Source of the DNA: Halarcobacter sp.
GTDB lineage: Bacteria > Campylobacterota > Campylobacteria > Campylobacterales > Arcobacteraceae
Direction: 5' to 3'
DNA: 64,000 nt
NCBI RefSeq assembly: GCF_963675975.1
Contig: NZ_OY780939.1
Coordinates: 1,364,001 to 1,428,000, forward strand
Numbering within the stretch: position 1 is the first letter of the stretch; each line of letters opens with the position of its first letter. The notes under the pieces are model-generated. The model was not told the origin of the DNA. It made no database searches and saw only the letters and a list, made by a program, of their open reading frames with translations. The position numbers and the translations under genes are program-made. Shown piece after piece: positions 35,399 to 45,078 of this stretch.

Positions 35399-36624
35399 TG
35401 TTAATAAATGCTTTTTTAATAGCTGTAAAAGAGATTAGAAGAAATATTCTACGATCAATCTTAACTATTCTTGGAATTGTAATTGGCGTTGCCTCTGTTA
35501 TAGGTATGGTTATGATTGGAGATGGTACAACAGCAAATGTAACTGAGGGTATAAAAAAACTGGGAACCAATATGTTAACTCTAAGGGTTGGTCAAGAAAG
35601 AAGAGGACCACCTAGAACTGATAACAGTGCTAGATCTTTTGATGAAGCAGATATAGATTCTTTAAAATATGAGATTCAAAATGTTGTAGGTGTTGCACCT
35701 GAAGATGACTCTAGCATAAATGTTATTTATGGAAACAAAAGTTATTCAAGTAAAATTGTTGGAACAAATAATGATTTTTTTGAAATTAAAAATTGGGAAT
35801 TAGAAAAGGGTAGATTATTTGAAGTTTCAGAATTATCTGCTGGTAAAGCAGTTTGTATTATAGGTACAACTGTAATAAAACAACTATTTGATGTAGAAGA
35901 GGGTGTTAGTATTAATCCTGTTGGTGAGAAGATTAGACTAAAAAGCTTTTCTTGTACAGTTATTGGAACATTAAAATCAAAGGGTGCAGCTGCATTTGGT
36001 AGGGACCAAGATGATATTATAGTTGCACCCCTTGGAATGTATCAAAGAAAAGTAAAAGGAAATAAAAATATTACAACTATAATTACCTCAATAAATGATA
36101 GTAAAAATATTGAAAAAGCAAAAGATGATATAACTATACTTATGAGAGAAAGAAGAAATATTGGTATTAATGAAGATGACAATTTTCATATTAGAGATAT
36201 GCAAGATTTACTTTCAACTATGACATCTACTACTGAAACTTTAACTTATCTTTTAGGTTCAATTGCTGCAATTTCTCTTTTAGTTGGTGGAATTGGTATT
36301 ATGAATATTATGCTGGTTTCAGTAACAGAAAGAACAAGAGAGATTGGGACTAGATTAGCAATAGGTGCAATGGAAGGTGAGGTGTTATTACAATTTTTAG
36401 TTGAAGCTGTAGTGTTATCAACTTTAGGTGGTATTATTGGAATTGCATTAGGCTTAGGTTTAGGATTTACAGCAGTAACTATGATTCAGTTACCATTTAT
36501 TATAAATCATGAAATCATTTTAGTAGCATTTATTTTCTCAACATTAATTGGTGTGATATTTGGATATTTCCCTGCAAGAAAAGCAGCAAGATTAAATCCA
36601 ATTGATGCTTTAAGATATGAATAA
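35398..36624 (+). CDS. MacB-type FtsX-family permease
   Basis: A 408-residue inner-membrane protein with one N-terminal helix (about 20-40), a periplasmic MacB_PCD domain (about 45-255) and three C-terminal helices with the FtsX core (GGIGIMNIMLVSVTERTREIGTRLAIGA) and the terminal PARKAARLNPIDALRYE. With the ATPase, adaptor and TolC it should make a complete tripartite exporter. Possible substrates are siderophores, peptides or macrolide-like compounds; the iron locus upstream makes a metallophore attractive, but this is inference. Confidence 0.9.
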   Translation: MLINAFLIAVKEIRRNILRSILTILGIVIGVASVIGMVMIGDGTTANVTEGIKKLGTNMLTLRVGQERRGPPRTDNSARSFDEADIDSLKYEIQNVVGVAPEDDSSINVIYGNKSYSSKIVGTNNDFFEIKNWELEKGRLFEVSELSAGKAVCIIGTTVIKQLFDVEEGVSINPVGEKIRLKSFSCTVIGTLKSKGAAAFGRDQDDIIVAPLGMYQRKVKGNKNITTIITSINDSKNIEKAKDDITILMRERRNIGINEDDNFHIRDMQDLLSTMTSTTETLTYLLGSIAAISLLVGGIGIMNIMLVSVTERTREIGTRLAIGAMEGEVLLQFLVEAVVLSTLGGIIGIALGLGLGFTAVTMIQLPFIINHEIILVAFIFSTLIGVIFGYFPARKAARLNPIDALRYE

Positions 36625-36665
36625 TACAGTTTATTTGAAGGCTTGAAAAGAGCTAAATTAATTTC

Positions 36666-36701
36666 CCTTGCATTTTAATTATTTGAAAATAAAATGCAAG
36701 G
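36666..36701. terminator. 12-bp stem between convergent genes
   Basis: CCTTGCATTTTA pairs perfectly with TAAAATGCAAGG around a 12-base loop. It lies between the convergent permease and diguanylate cyclase genes. T-runs are weak on both sides, so termination is likely but not certain. Confidence 0.6.
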
Positions 36702-36723
36702 TAGTTAGAAAATATAGAGATTT

Positions 36724-38580
36724 TTAGTATTTCTCTTTATCTCCATTTTTTAGAATCTCTTTTCTAAATTTAATCACTTTGTTTCTTCCTGTTTCTTTTG
36801 CTTCATATAAACAAAGGTCTGCATATTTGATACATTTCCAGAATTGGTCAGTATCAGATGGGTAGAACGAGTAACCAATACTTACAGTTTTGCTAAATGA
36901 TTCATTGTTAAAATTAAAGATAATTTTTGCAAACTCTTGATTTATCTTTTCAGCTAATTCTTTTGCACTCTCTTCTGTTGGGTTTTTCATAATAATTAAG
37001 AACTCTTCCCCACCAAATCTAACAATAAATTCACTATTTGTTACAAACTCTTTCATAGTTTTTGCAAGTCTTTGTAAAATTGCATCACCTGCATCGTGTC
37101 CATATGTATCATTTACCATTTTGAAGTAGTCAATATCTAAGAACATTACAGCATATGTAGTATCTTGTGCAAGTTCGTTTGGCATAGTTCTTTCTACAAA
37201 CTCATCAAGATATTTTCTATTATATAAACCTGTTAATCCATCAATTAAGTTTCTTTCTCTTAATACATCCATTAAGATTCTACTTTCTAAAATAGGTTTA
37301 GTCTCTTCAAGATATTTTTTAATAATACCAATTTGATATTTATTATGTTTGATGCAATCTTTACTTTCACAAAGAATGTGTATAGTTACAGATTTTTGCT
37401 CATTTATATTAAATGGGATACAAGTATATTCAGCTTTACACGATTCACAGTTTGCTAATCTACAAACTTCAGGGAATGTTTCAGAAGTTATTACATTATT
37501 AGTTCTTTCTGCACGGCATAGCTCTTTAATATCTCTTTTTACATCACAACAAGCTTTTTTATTTTTTGGAGCATATATTATTTTTCTCTCATCTTTTTGT
37601 AAATCATCTTCAAAAATATAGAATGTTTGTATTTTTAATTTATCTTTAAAAACTTGAATAAGTCTATAATATATATCATCTTTTGTCAAATCAGTTTCTA
37701 TTGTCTTTTTGTAATTATAAATTTCAGAGATATCTTCTATAATCTCTTTTGCTGTAAGTAATTTATCATTATTTACATTTGAGGCTCTATTATGAACAAA
37801 TGAAGTAAGATTTCTTTCAATACCAGTTAATACTGTTTCAAGTTTTTCAATAATTTCATTTAGCCACATAAAGGCTTCTTTATCCTCTTTTAATATACCT
37901 TCTTGAGCTCTTATTGCATAATTACCCTCATGTACTTGTTTTAAAATATTAGTGATTGAATCAAATGAGCTTGTATAAGGTTTAATTTTTCTGCTAATAA
38001 AAATTAAGAAGAAAATTAAGAAAACAATAACTATTGCAATAATATTTAAAAGAATAGCTATACTTGATAATCTATCCTCTTGTATATCAAAAGTTATTGA
38101 AATAGCACCTAATACTTCACCTTCTTTAGCATCATGACAGGCTAAACAATTTGGCTTATCAAGTGATGAGGCTGTATAAGGAATAGTGATTCTAAGATTT
38201 GCTCTTTCAACTGTTTCATTAATTACTACTTTTTCTTTTCCAGTTTTTAATACCTCTTCATCTACATCATCTCTTGGAACTTCATTCGCACTATGGCTTC
38301 CAAACTGTTTACTAACTTTTGGAGATCTAACAACCCAAAGTTCATTTAACTCTCTTAATCTTTCCAAACTATTCAAAAAAGTATCTCTTTGATGCATATT
38401 TCCATTAACCATATGGGAAGTTAAAGCATTTTTTACTATATCAGCAGTTAAGTAAGCTCTTTTCTTAGCACTGTTATAACCACTTTCTCTTGAACCAATA
38501 GCAACTAATGCAACAATAATCAAGGTTAACAATGTAACCATTGAAAATATAATAAGAGTAATTTTCTTGTTAGAATTCAT
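36724..38580 (-). CDS. Haem-type membrane sensor diguanylate cyclase (DUF3365-GGDEF)
   Basis: A 618-residue protein: membrane helix about 8-28, periplasmic DUF3365-like sensor with a c-type haem site CLACH (Cys145, Cys148, His149), second helix about 175-197, a linker with HAMP-like character, a cysteine-rich GAF-like region (about 290-440, nine or more cysteines including CESC and CC), and a GGDEF domain with RFGGEEF. The inhibitory RxxD is absent (TNSE at that place), so product inhibition may be missing. A redox or gas signal through haem is inferred. It lies 41 bp downstream of hisA on the same strand. Confidence 0.88.
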   Translation of the reverse strand: MNSNKKITLIIFSMVTLLTLIIVALVAIGSRESGYNSAKKRAYLTADIVKNALTSHMVNGNMHQRDTFLNSLERLRELNELWVVRSPKVSKQFGSHSANEVPRDDVDEEVLKTGKEKVVINETVERANLRITIPYTASSLDKPNCLACHDAKEGEVLGAISITFDIQEDRLSSIAILLNIIAIVIVFLIFFLIFISRKIKPYTSSFDSITNILKQVHEGNYAIRAQEGILKEDKEAFMWLNEIIEKLETVLTGIERNLTSFVHNRASNVNNDKLLTAKEIIEDISEIYNYKKTIETDLTKDDIYYRLIQVFKDKLKIQTFYIFEDDLQKDERKIIYAPKNKKACCDVKRDIKELCRAERTNNVITSETFPEVCRLANCESCKAEYTCIPFNINEQKSVTIHILCESKDCIKHNKYQIGIIKKYLEETKPILESRILMDVLRERNLIDGLTGLYNRKYLDEFVERTMPNELAQDTTYAVMFLDIDYFKMVNDTYGHDAGDAILQRLAKTMKEFVTNSEFIVRFGGEEFLIIMKNPTEESAKELAEKINQEFAKIIFNFNNESFSKTVSIGYSFYPSDTDQFWKCIKYADLCLYEAKETGRNKVIKFRKEILKNGDKEKY

Positions 38581-38621
38581 ATTTTACCTTTTGTGAAATT
38601 ATAGTTTGAATTTTAATAAAG

Positions 38622-39329
38622 CTATAAGACTTTAAAAGCCTCTTCTAAATTAATAGTGCCTTCATAAAAGGCTTTACCAACTATAACTCCAGAGATTTTT
38701 CCATTATTTTTACAATTTTTAATATCTTCTATATCTTTTACTCCACCACTTGCGATTGTATCAATGCCACTTGAATCAGCAATAGATTGAGTAAATTCTA
38801 CATTTACACCACAAAGCATTCCATCTTTTGATATATCTGTACATATAATAGCTTCTACACCTGCATTTGCAAATTCTCGAGCTAAATCTGTTGCTTTCAT
38901 TGAGCTAACTTCTGCCCAACCTTCAACTGCAACCATTCCATCCATAGCATCAATACCAACTGCAATAGGATATTTTGCTGCCATATCTTTTACAAATTGT
39001 GGGTCTTTTACTGCAATTGAACCAAGAATTAATCTATCAACTCCAAGTTCAAGATACATTTTAATAGTCTCTTCATCTCTTATCCCACCACCAAGTTCAA
39101 CTTTTAAGTTACAATTTTCTCTAATTTTTTTTATTTGTTCTAAGTTTGCAGGTTTACCAGCAAAGGCACCATTTAAATCAACAATATGTACCCATTTACT
39201 TCCTAATTCTTCAAACCTTTTTGCTACCATCCATGGTTCATCTGAATAGATTTTTGCACTATCCATTAAACCTTTACTAAGTCTAACAGCTTTTCCATCT
39301 TTTAAATCTATAGCTGGTAATATATCCAT
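38622..39329 (-). CDS. hisA: ProFAR isomerase (histidine biosynthesis)
   Basis: Isomerises the ProFAR intermediate in histidine biosynthesis. A 235-residue TIM barrel with catalytic Asp8 in [21 protein letters not shown], the second-half Asp in GIDAMDG, and [10 protein letters not shown]. Length and start are standard. It is normally near hisH and hisF. Here hisH lies 5.7 kb away on the same strand with opposite-strand signalling genes between. Confidence 0.95.
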   Translation of the reverse strand: MDILPAIDLKDGKAVRLSKGLMDSAKIYSDEPWMVAKRFEELGSKWVHIVDLNGAFAGKPANLEQIKKIRENCNLKVELGGGIRDEETIKMYLELGVDRLILGSIAVKDPQFVKDMAAKYPIAVGIDAMDGMVAVEGWAEVSSMKATDLAREFANAGVEAIICTDISKDGMLCGVNVEFTQSIADSSGIDTIASGGVKDIEDIKNCKNNGKISGVIVGKAFYEGTINLEEAFKVL

Positions 39330-39408
39330 TATTCTCTCTTTATAATTATTTTAAGTTAAAATTATAGTAATTCTTTTTAGTATTTTCCCTAAAATTTAAG
39401 CTTTTCTA

Positions 39409-39474
39409 ATAAATAATTTTAAAAAAATGAACAATTATTTATCCAAATTATAAAATTTATTTGTTAAAATAAAT
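39409..39474. repeat. AT-rich inverted repeats in the hisA/PhnD-like divergent gap
   Basis: ATAAATAATT (39409-39418) is inverted at 39433-39442, and ATTTATTT-GTTA-AAATAAAT forms a second perfect stem at 39455-39474. These are pure A/T and may be operators or only composition. No His-rich leader was found upstream of hisA. Confidence 0.4.
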
Positions 39475-39499
39475 AATTAAACTAAATTTATGGAAACTA

Positions 39500-40378
39500 A
39501 TGAAAAAGATTATATTAATAATTCTTTTAATAATTACTTTATTACAAGCAGAAAATTATAAATATGAAGCAACTTGTGGTTTTTTATATCAAGGAACTAT
39601 TTTAACAAAATTTAAAGAGGCAAGAGTAGCTTTAAGAAGTTGGATAGAAGAGTTGATAAAAAAAGATGGTGGCAAGGCTTATGTTAATTTTTATAAGAAT
39701 GAAGAAAAGCTTTATAGAGATTTAAGAGACAATAAACTTGATATGATAGTTCTTACAGCACCATATTTCTTCAGAAATAAAGAAGATATATATAAACATG
39801 CAAAAGATTTTTGGAGTTTAGACTTTGGAAGTGGAAAATATATTTATTATTATCTAATTGGAAAAAATGATATAAATAATGGTAGTTTCAAAACTTTAAA
39901 AAACAAGACTTTAAGTATACAAAAAAATGATAGTATAGGAAAAGTTTGGCTGAATAAAAATACTTATGAGCTTAATAAAGAAAAAGCTGAAAAAATTTTA
40001 AAAACAATTAGATACGAAGAAAAAGACAGTAGTGTTGTATTGAATGTCTACTTTGGCAAAAGTGATTATGCAATTATTAATAAAAGAGTTTGGGATGATA
40101 TGTTAGCTTTAAATCCTGCAATAGTAAAAAAAGTAAAAATTATTGAAAAAACAGATATAGGACAGTTAAATTCTATAGGGATGTATTCAAAAAATACAAA
40201 ACAGATAATTATTGATTCAGTATTTAAAATTGGTCTTGAAATGGATAAAGATGAAGGTTACAATAATGTAATTGATATCTTATATAAAACTACAATGTAT
40301 AAACTAGAAGAACATGATTTAGATAATTTAATTAAATACTATGATGATTATTTTAAACTAGAGGAAAAGTATAATTGA
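39500..40378 (+). CDS. PhnD-like periplasmic substrate-binding protein
   Basis: A 292-residue exported protein, signal peptide about 1-17 (ending LLQAENY). The body resembles phosphate/phosphonate-type binding proteins (PhnD-like): DMIVLTAPYFF, LSIQKNDSIGKVWL and a C-terminal helical region. No ABC permease is adjacent. Instead it overlaps a histidine kinase gene by four bases, so it more likely serves as a sensing partner than a transporter subunit; that is inference. The ligand is unknown. Confidence 0.75.
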   Translation: MKKIILIILLIITLLQAENYKYEATCGFLYQGTILTKFKEARVALRSWIEELIKKDGGKAYVNFYKNEEKLYRDLRDNKLDMIVLTAPYFFRNKEDIYKHAKDFWSLDFGSGKYIYYYLIGKNDINNGSFKTLKNKTLSIQKNDSIGKVWLNKNTYELNKEKAEKILKTIRYEEKDSSVVLNVYFGKSDYAIINKRVWDDMLALNPAIVKKVKIIEKTDIGQLNSIGMYSKNTKQIIIDSVFKIGLEMDKDEGYNNVIDILYKTTMYKLEEHDLDNLIKYYDDYFKLEEKYN

Positions 40379-41913
40379 AACTTAATCTTTTTAGTAAAAT
40401 TTTTATTATTACTTTTGTAATTTTTTTAAGTGTTCTATCAATATATATGTATGAATTAAGAGAGTCTCAAAAAAACTCATTAATTAAAAATATTGAAATA
40501 AAAGCAAACAGTCTAGGTGATACAATTACTTTTATAAACAGTGATAATATGATTATAGATGATGAAGTTAAGATATTAGAATCTTTATTAAATTATGTAA
40601 CATTAAATAAAGATATAGATTCTTTAGTTTTATCTAAAAGGGGAAATTATCAGCTTTTAGTTAAACATAATAGTTGGAAACAACTTGAAAAAAAATTGAA
40701 AAAAAATCAATTTAAAAATAAAATAGCTAAGTCTATATTTACAGATAAAAAAGTTTATAAATATTTATATCCTATAGTTTTCTCAGGAATAGAATGGGGC
40801 TTTTTATATTTTGAGTTATCTATTGATGAGTATAATGCACAATTAGAACAATTGAACAAACAGTTTTATATTCTTGTTTTTTTTATGTTAATTAGTAGTT
40901 TTTTTATATCTTATATTTTGGCGAGAATCATTTCTAAGCCTATTATTAAACTTAATAATATTTCAAATTTAATTTCAAAAGGTGATCTGACCCAAAGATC
41001 AGATATAAAAAGAAATGATGAAATAGGAACTTTAGCAAACACTTTTAATATTATGGTTGATAATTTAGAAAATTCACAAAACAAATTAAAAAACTATCAA
41101 CTTGATTTGGAAAAAGAGGTTACTGCACGAACAAAAGAGTTAAAAGAGTTAAATGATACCTTGGAAATAAGAGTAAACTCTGAGATAAGAAAAAGACAAG
41201 AGCAAGAACAACTTTTAATACAACAATCAAAACTAGCTTCAATGGGCGAAATGATAGGAAATATTGCCCACCAATGGAGACAACCTTTAAATGCTTTAGG
41301 ATTAGTAGTTCAAAATATAAAATTTGCCTATGATTTTGATGAGTTAAATGATGAATTTATGAATACTTCAATTGAAAAAGTAAATAAACTAACTAAAAAT
41401 ATGTCAAAAACAATTGATGATTTTAGAAATTTTTTTAAACCAAATAAAGAAAAGATTTCCTTTAGTCTTGATGAAATAATTAATGAAACACTGGAATTAG
41501 TGGAGTCTACATTTAAAAATCACAATATTGGTATAGAAAAAGAGATTGATAAAGATATCAAAGTGTTTGGGTTTCCAAATGAATTTTTACAAACAATGTT
41601 AAATATAATCAATAATGCAAAAGATGCTTATATTGAAAATAATATAACAAATGGAAAGTTATATTTAAAAGTTAACAAAAGTACAGATTTTGCATATATA
41701 ACTATTTGTGATAATGCTGGTGGAATACCAGTACAAATTAGAGATAAAATTTTTGACCCTTATTTTACCACTAAAGAAGAGGGAAAAGGTACCGGTATTG
41801 GGTTATATATGTCAAAAATTATTATAGAACAGAATATGGATGGAAAACTAATAAATGAACCAATTGAAGATGGAACAAAATTTATTATAAGTTTACCTCT
41901 TTATAAGGATTGA
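40375..41913 (+). CDS. Membrane sensor histidine kinase
   Basis: A 512-residue kinase with membrane helices about 7-25 and 160-182, a periplasmic region between them, a HAMP domain about 185-240 (ARIISKPIIKLNNIS), a coiled coil, the phosphoacceptor in GNIAHQWRQPLNAL (His near residue 299) and a HATPase with NAKDAY, DNAGGIP and GKGTGIGLYMSK. It starts at TTG 40375 inside the upstream stop (TTGA), 10 bases after GAGG. It is probably linked to the PhnD-like protein and to the response regulator encoded one base after its stop. Confidence 0.88.
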   Translation: MKLNLFSKIFIITFVIFLSVLSIYMYELRESQKNSLIKNIEIKANSLGDTITFINSDNMIIDDEVKILESLLNYVTLNKDIDSLVLSKRGNYQLLVKHNSWKQLEKKLKKNQFKNKIAKSIFTDKKVYKYLYPIVFSGIEWGFLYFELSIDEYNAQLEQLNKQFYILVFFMLISSFFISYILARIISKPIIKLNNISNLISKGDLTQRSDIKRNDEIGTLANTFNIMVDNLENSQNKLKNYQLDLEKEVTARTKELKELNDTLEIRVNSEIRKRQEQEQLLIQQSKLASMGEMIGNIAHQWRQPLNALGLVVQNIKFAYDFDELNDEFMNTSIEKVNKLTKNMSKTIDDFRNFFKPNKEKISFSLDEIINETLELVESTFKNHNIGIEKEIDKDIKVFGFPNEFLQTMLNIINNAKDAYIENNITNGKLYLKVNKSTDFAYITICDNAGGIPVQIRDKIFDPYFTTKEEGKGTGIGLYMSKIIIEQNMDGKLINEPIEDGTKFIISLPLYKD

Positions 41914-41914
41914 G

Positions 41915-43741
41915 ATGGGTCATAAAAAAGAGCTATTAGAAAATTTAAAAAATATTAATATTTTATTAGTTGATGATAGTATAGATGCAAGAGATGAATT
42001 AGAAATTTTTTTTAAAAATAAAGTAAATAAACTATATTTGGCTTCTACTGGACAAGAAGCCTATGAACTGTATAAAGAGTATAATCCTGATTTAGTATTA
42101 AGTGATATTAGAATGCCAGAGATAGATGGTATAGAGATGACAAAGCTAATAAAAGATTTTGATAAAGATTCTAAAATTATATTAATTACAGCTTTTAATG
42201 ATTCAGATTATTTATATAAAGCCATACAACTTCATGTTGATAATTATATTATGAAACCAGTTGATTACAATTTATTACTAGAATCAGTTTTGGAAATATC
42301 TAAAATAATTAATTTAGAAAAAACAAATAAAGCTATTCATAATACATTAGAACAATATAAAGATATTGTTGATGAACGTTCAATTGTTTCGAAAACTGAT
42401 ATAAATGGAATAATAACTTATGTAAATAAGCCCTTTGAAGATATTTCAGGATATAAAAAAGAGGAATTAATAGGACGACCTCATAGTATAATAAGACATA
42501 AAGAAACTCCAAAATATGTTTTTGAGGATTTATGGAAAACAATATGTAATAAAAAAACATGGTATGGAACCATAAAAAATAAAAAGAAAAATGGTAGTTA
42601 CTATATAGTTGATACAATAATTAAACCTATATTAAATATTAATGGTGAAATTGAAGAGTTTATCGCTTTACGAAATGATATAACAGATTTAGAAGAATCA
42701 AAAGAGTTTTTTAAAAATCAAAGTGAAAAAACAAACCTAGATTTAAAAGAGAGTATTAGAGTTGCAAAGATATATGAAGAAGCAGTTGATAAGTGTAATA
42801 TTATATTAAGAGTATCTATAGATAAAAAAATCATATTTGTAAATGATGCTTTTTGTAAAATTAGTGGTTACTCAAAAAATGAACTAATAGGGCAACCTTA
42901 TTCTATGATAAGAGATAAGAATATTGATATACAAGAGTATGAAGAGAGTATTAAAAAGTTAAAAAACCATTTAGATGAGGGTAAAATATATAATGGTAAT
43001 ATCTCAAATACTGCAAAAGATGGTTCAACTTATCACTGTAAATATACCGTATTTCCCATAAAAGATAAAGATGATAATATAGTTGAATATATGAGTATTC
43101 GCCACGATATTACACAAATCATAACTTTACATAATGAGTTGGAAGAAACTCAAAGGGAAGTTATATATAAACTAGGCGAAATAGGTGAAACAAGAAGTAA
43201 AGAAACAGGAAATCATGTAAAAAGGGTAGCAGAGTATTCTAAAGTATTAGCTACAAAAGTTGGTTTATCTCAAGATGAAATTAATATTTTATTTGCCTCT
43301 TCACCAATGCATGATATTGGAAAAGTAGGTATTCCTGATTCAATACTAAATAAGCCAGGAAAACTTACACCTGATGAGTGGGATTTTATGCAAACTCACT
43401 CAGAAATAGGTTATAACATATTAAAATCATCAACTAGACCAATTTTAAAAGCAGCCGCAATTATTTCATATACTCATCATGAAAAATGGAATGGAAAAGG
43501 TTATCCAAGGGGTTTAAAAGGTGAAGAGATACATATCTTTGGAAGAATAACAGCCATTGCAGATGTTTTTGATGCCTTAGGTAGTGACAGATGTTACAAA
43601 AGTGCTTGGGAACTAGATAAAATTTTAAAATTATTAGAAGATCAAAGAGGAAAACATTTTGATCCTTATTTAATAGATTTATTTATGGAAAATTTAGATG
43701 AATTTTTAAGTATTAGAGATAGGTATAAGGATAATTACTAA
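41915..43741 (+). CDS. Response regulator with two PAS domains and HD-GYP phosphodiesterase
   Basis: A 608-residue cytosolic protein: receiver domain about 12-130 (phospho-acceptor Asp64 in LVLSDIRMPE), PAS about 150-260, second PAS about 290-400, and HD-GYP about 410-600. The catalytic motifs are complete: HDIGKVGIPD (about 465) and HHEKWNGKGYPRGLKG. It should hydrolyse cyclic di-GMP when activated. It lies one base after the kinase stop and 55 bp before a REC-PAS-GGDEF gene, so synthesis and breakdown of the messenger are encoded side by side. Confidence 0.9.
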   Translation: MGHKKELLENLKNINILLVDDSIDARDELEIFFKNKVNKLYLASTGQEAYELYKEYNPDLVLSDIRMPEIDGIEMTKLIKDFDKDSKIILITAFNDSDYLYKAIQLHVDNYIMKPVDYNLLLESVLEISKIINLEKTNKAIHNTLEQYKDIVDERSIVSKTDINGIITYVNKPFEDISGYKKEELIGRPHSIIRHKETPKYVFEDLWKTICNKKTWYGTIKNKKKNGSYYIVDTIIKPILNINGEIEEFIALRNDITDLEESKEFFKNQSEKTNLDLKESIRVAKIYEEAVDKCNIILRVSIDKKIIFVNDAFCKISGYSKNELIGQPYSMIRDKNIDIQEYEESIKKLKNHLDEGKIYNGNISNTAKDGSTYHCKYTVFPIKDKDDNIVEYMSIRHDITQIITLHNELEETQREVIYKLGEIGETRSKETGNHVKRVAEYSKVLATKVGLSQDEINILFASSPMHDIGKVGIPDSILNKPGKLTPDEWDFMQTHSEIGYNILKSSTRPILKAAAIISYTHHEKWNGKGYPRGLKGEEIHIFGRITAIADVFDALGSDRCYKSAWELDKILKLLEDQRGKHFDPYLIDLFMENLDEFLSIRDRYKDNY

Positions 43742-43796
43742 AATATTATTAATCGATTTTATAGTACAATTTATAATTAAATAATTAAGAAATACT

Positions 43797-45077
43797 ATGA
43801 AAAAATTAAATAAAAATATATTAGAGAGTGCAACTGTTCTTTATGTAGAAGATGAAGATCTAATTCGTGAAGAGATGTATTATTTTCTTAATAGATATGT
43901 AAAAAAACTTTATGTAGCCAAAAATGGAGAAGAGGGTTTAAAACTTTTCCATGAAATAAATCCTGATATTATTATTACAGATATACAAATGCCAGTAATG
44001 AATGGTATTGAGATGTTAAAAGAGATTAATAATAAAAATATTCCTGTAATTATAACCACTGCATATTCTGATATTGACTTTTTTCTTGATGCAATTGAAT
44101 TAAAAATTGATAAGTTTATTATAAAACCAATTGATTTATCTGAAATTATTACTAGTATTCAAGACTTAGTTGGTGCTTCAAGATTAAAGAAAAAATTATC
44201 TGAAAACGACAGACTTTTAGAGATTATAGATGAAAATGTATTAATATCAATTACAGATAAAGATGGAATTATTATTGATGTTAGTAGTTCTTTTTGTGAA
44301 TTTGTAGGATATACAAAAGAGGAATTACTAGGAAATACACATAAAATATTAAGACATGAAGATAATTCAAGTGATTTTTATAAGAATATGTGGGAAACAA
44401 TCAGAAAAGGTGAAGTTTTCCAAGCAGAAATAAGAAATAGAAAAAAATCAAAAGAGATTTGCTGGGCAAATTTAACAATTACTCCTTTGTTTCAAGATGG
44501 AGAGATTGTAAACTATATTGCAATAAGACAAGATACAACAAATAAAAAGAAACTTGAAGATATTGCAATTCATGATGATATGACAGGTCTTTATAATAGA
44601 CGGTATCTAAATGAAGTGATTGAAAAAGAGATTAGAAGAATAAAAAGAGAAGAATCTATTTTAAGTTTAGTTACTATTGATGTGGATTATTTTAAAAAAT
44701 ATAATGATACTTATGGGCATCCAGAAGGGGATAAAGTATTAACAGAAGTAGCAAAAATTCTAAAAGAACATGCTCAAAGAGCAACTGATTATATATTTAG
44801 AATGGGTGGAGAAGAGTTTGGAATAATTTTTAGTGATTTATCAATAGAAAAATCACTAGATTTTGTAAAAGATATTGTAAAAGCAGTAGAAGATTTGAAA
44901 ATTGAACACATAAGTAATGAAACTGGAAATTATATTACTATTTCAGCAGGATTAATTGTACAATCAGCTGCAAATTTAGATTCTTTTAAAGAGATGTATA
45001 AACTTTCAGATGAAGCTTTATATAAAGCAAAAGAGAATGGGAAAAATCAGGTTGTACTTTCTGATAAATCCCAATAA
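43797..45077 (+). CDS. Response regulator diguanylate cyclase (REC-PAS-GGDEF)
   Basis: A 426-residue cytosolic protein with receiver domain about 13-130 (Asp62 in IIITDIQMP), PAS about 140-250 and GGDEF about 260-420 with RMGGEEF near 335 and an RxxD (RATD) five residues before it, so the inhibitory site is intact. It is probably under the same kinase as the HD-GYP protein, giving opposite outputs. It is convergent with hisH, with only one base between the stops. Confidence 0.9.
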   Translation: MKKLNKNILESATVLYVEDEDLIREEMYYFLNRYVKKLYVAKNGEEGLKLFHEINPDIIITDIQMPVMNGIEMLKEINNKNIPVIITTAYSDIDFFLDAIELKIDKFIIKPIDLSEIITSIQDLVGASRLKKKLSENDRLLEIIDENVLISITDKDGIIIDVSSSFCEFVGYTKEELLGNTHKILRHEDNSSDFYKNMWETIRKGEVFQAEIRNRKKSKEICWANLTITPLFQDGEIVNYIAIRQDTTNKKKLEDIAIHDDMTGLYNRRYLNEVIEKEIRRIKREESILSLVTIDVDYFKKYNDTYGHPEGDKVLTEVAKILKEHAQRATDYIFRMGGEEFGIIFSDLSIEKSLDFVKDIVKAVEDLKIEHISNETGNYITISAGLIVQSAANLDSFKEMYKLSDEALYKAKENGKNQVVLSDKSQ

Positions 45078-45078
45078 T

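Noticed and set aside
39330-39499. Histidine attenuator upstream of hisA
   Set aside because: No short frame with a His run was found; only A/T-rich inverted repeats.
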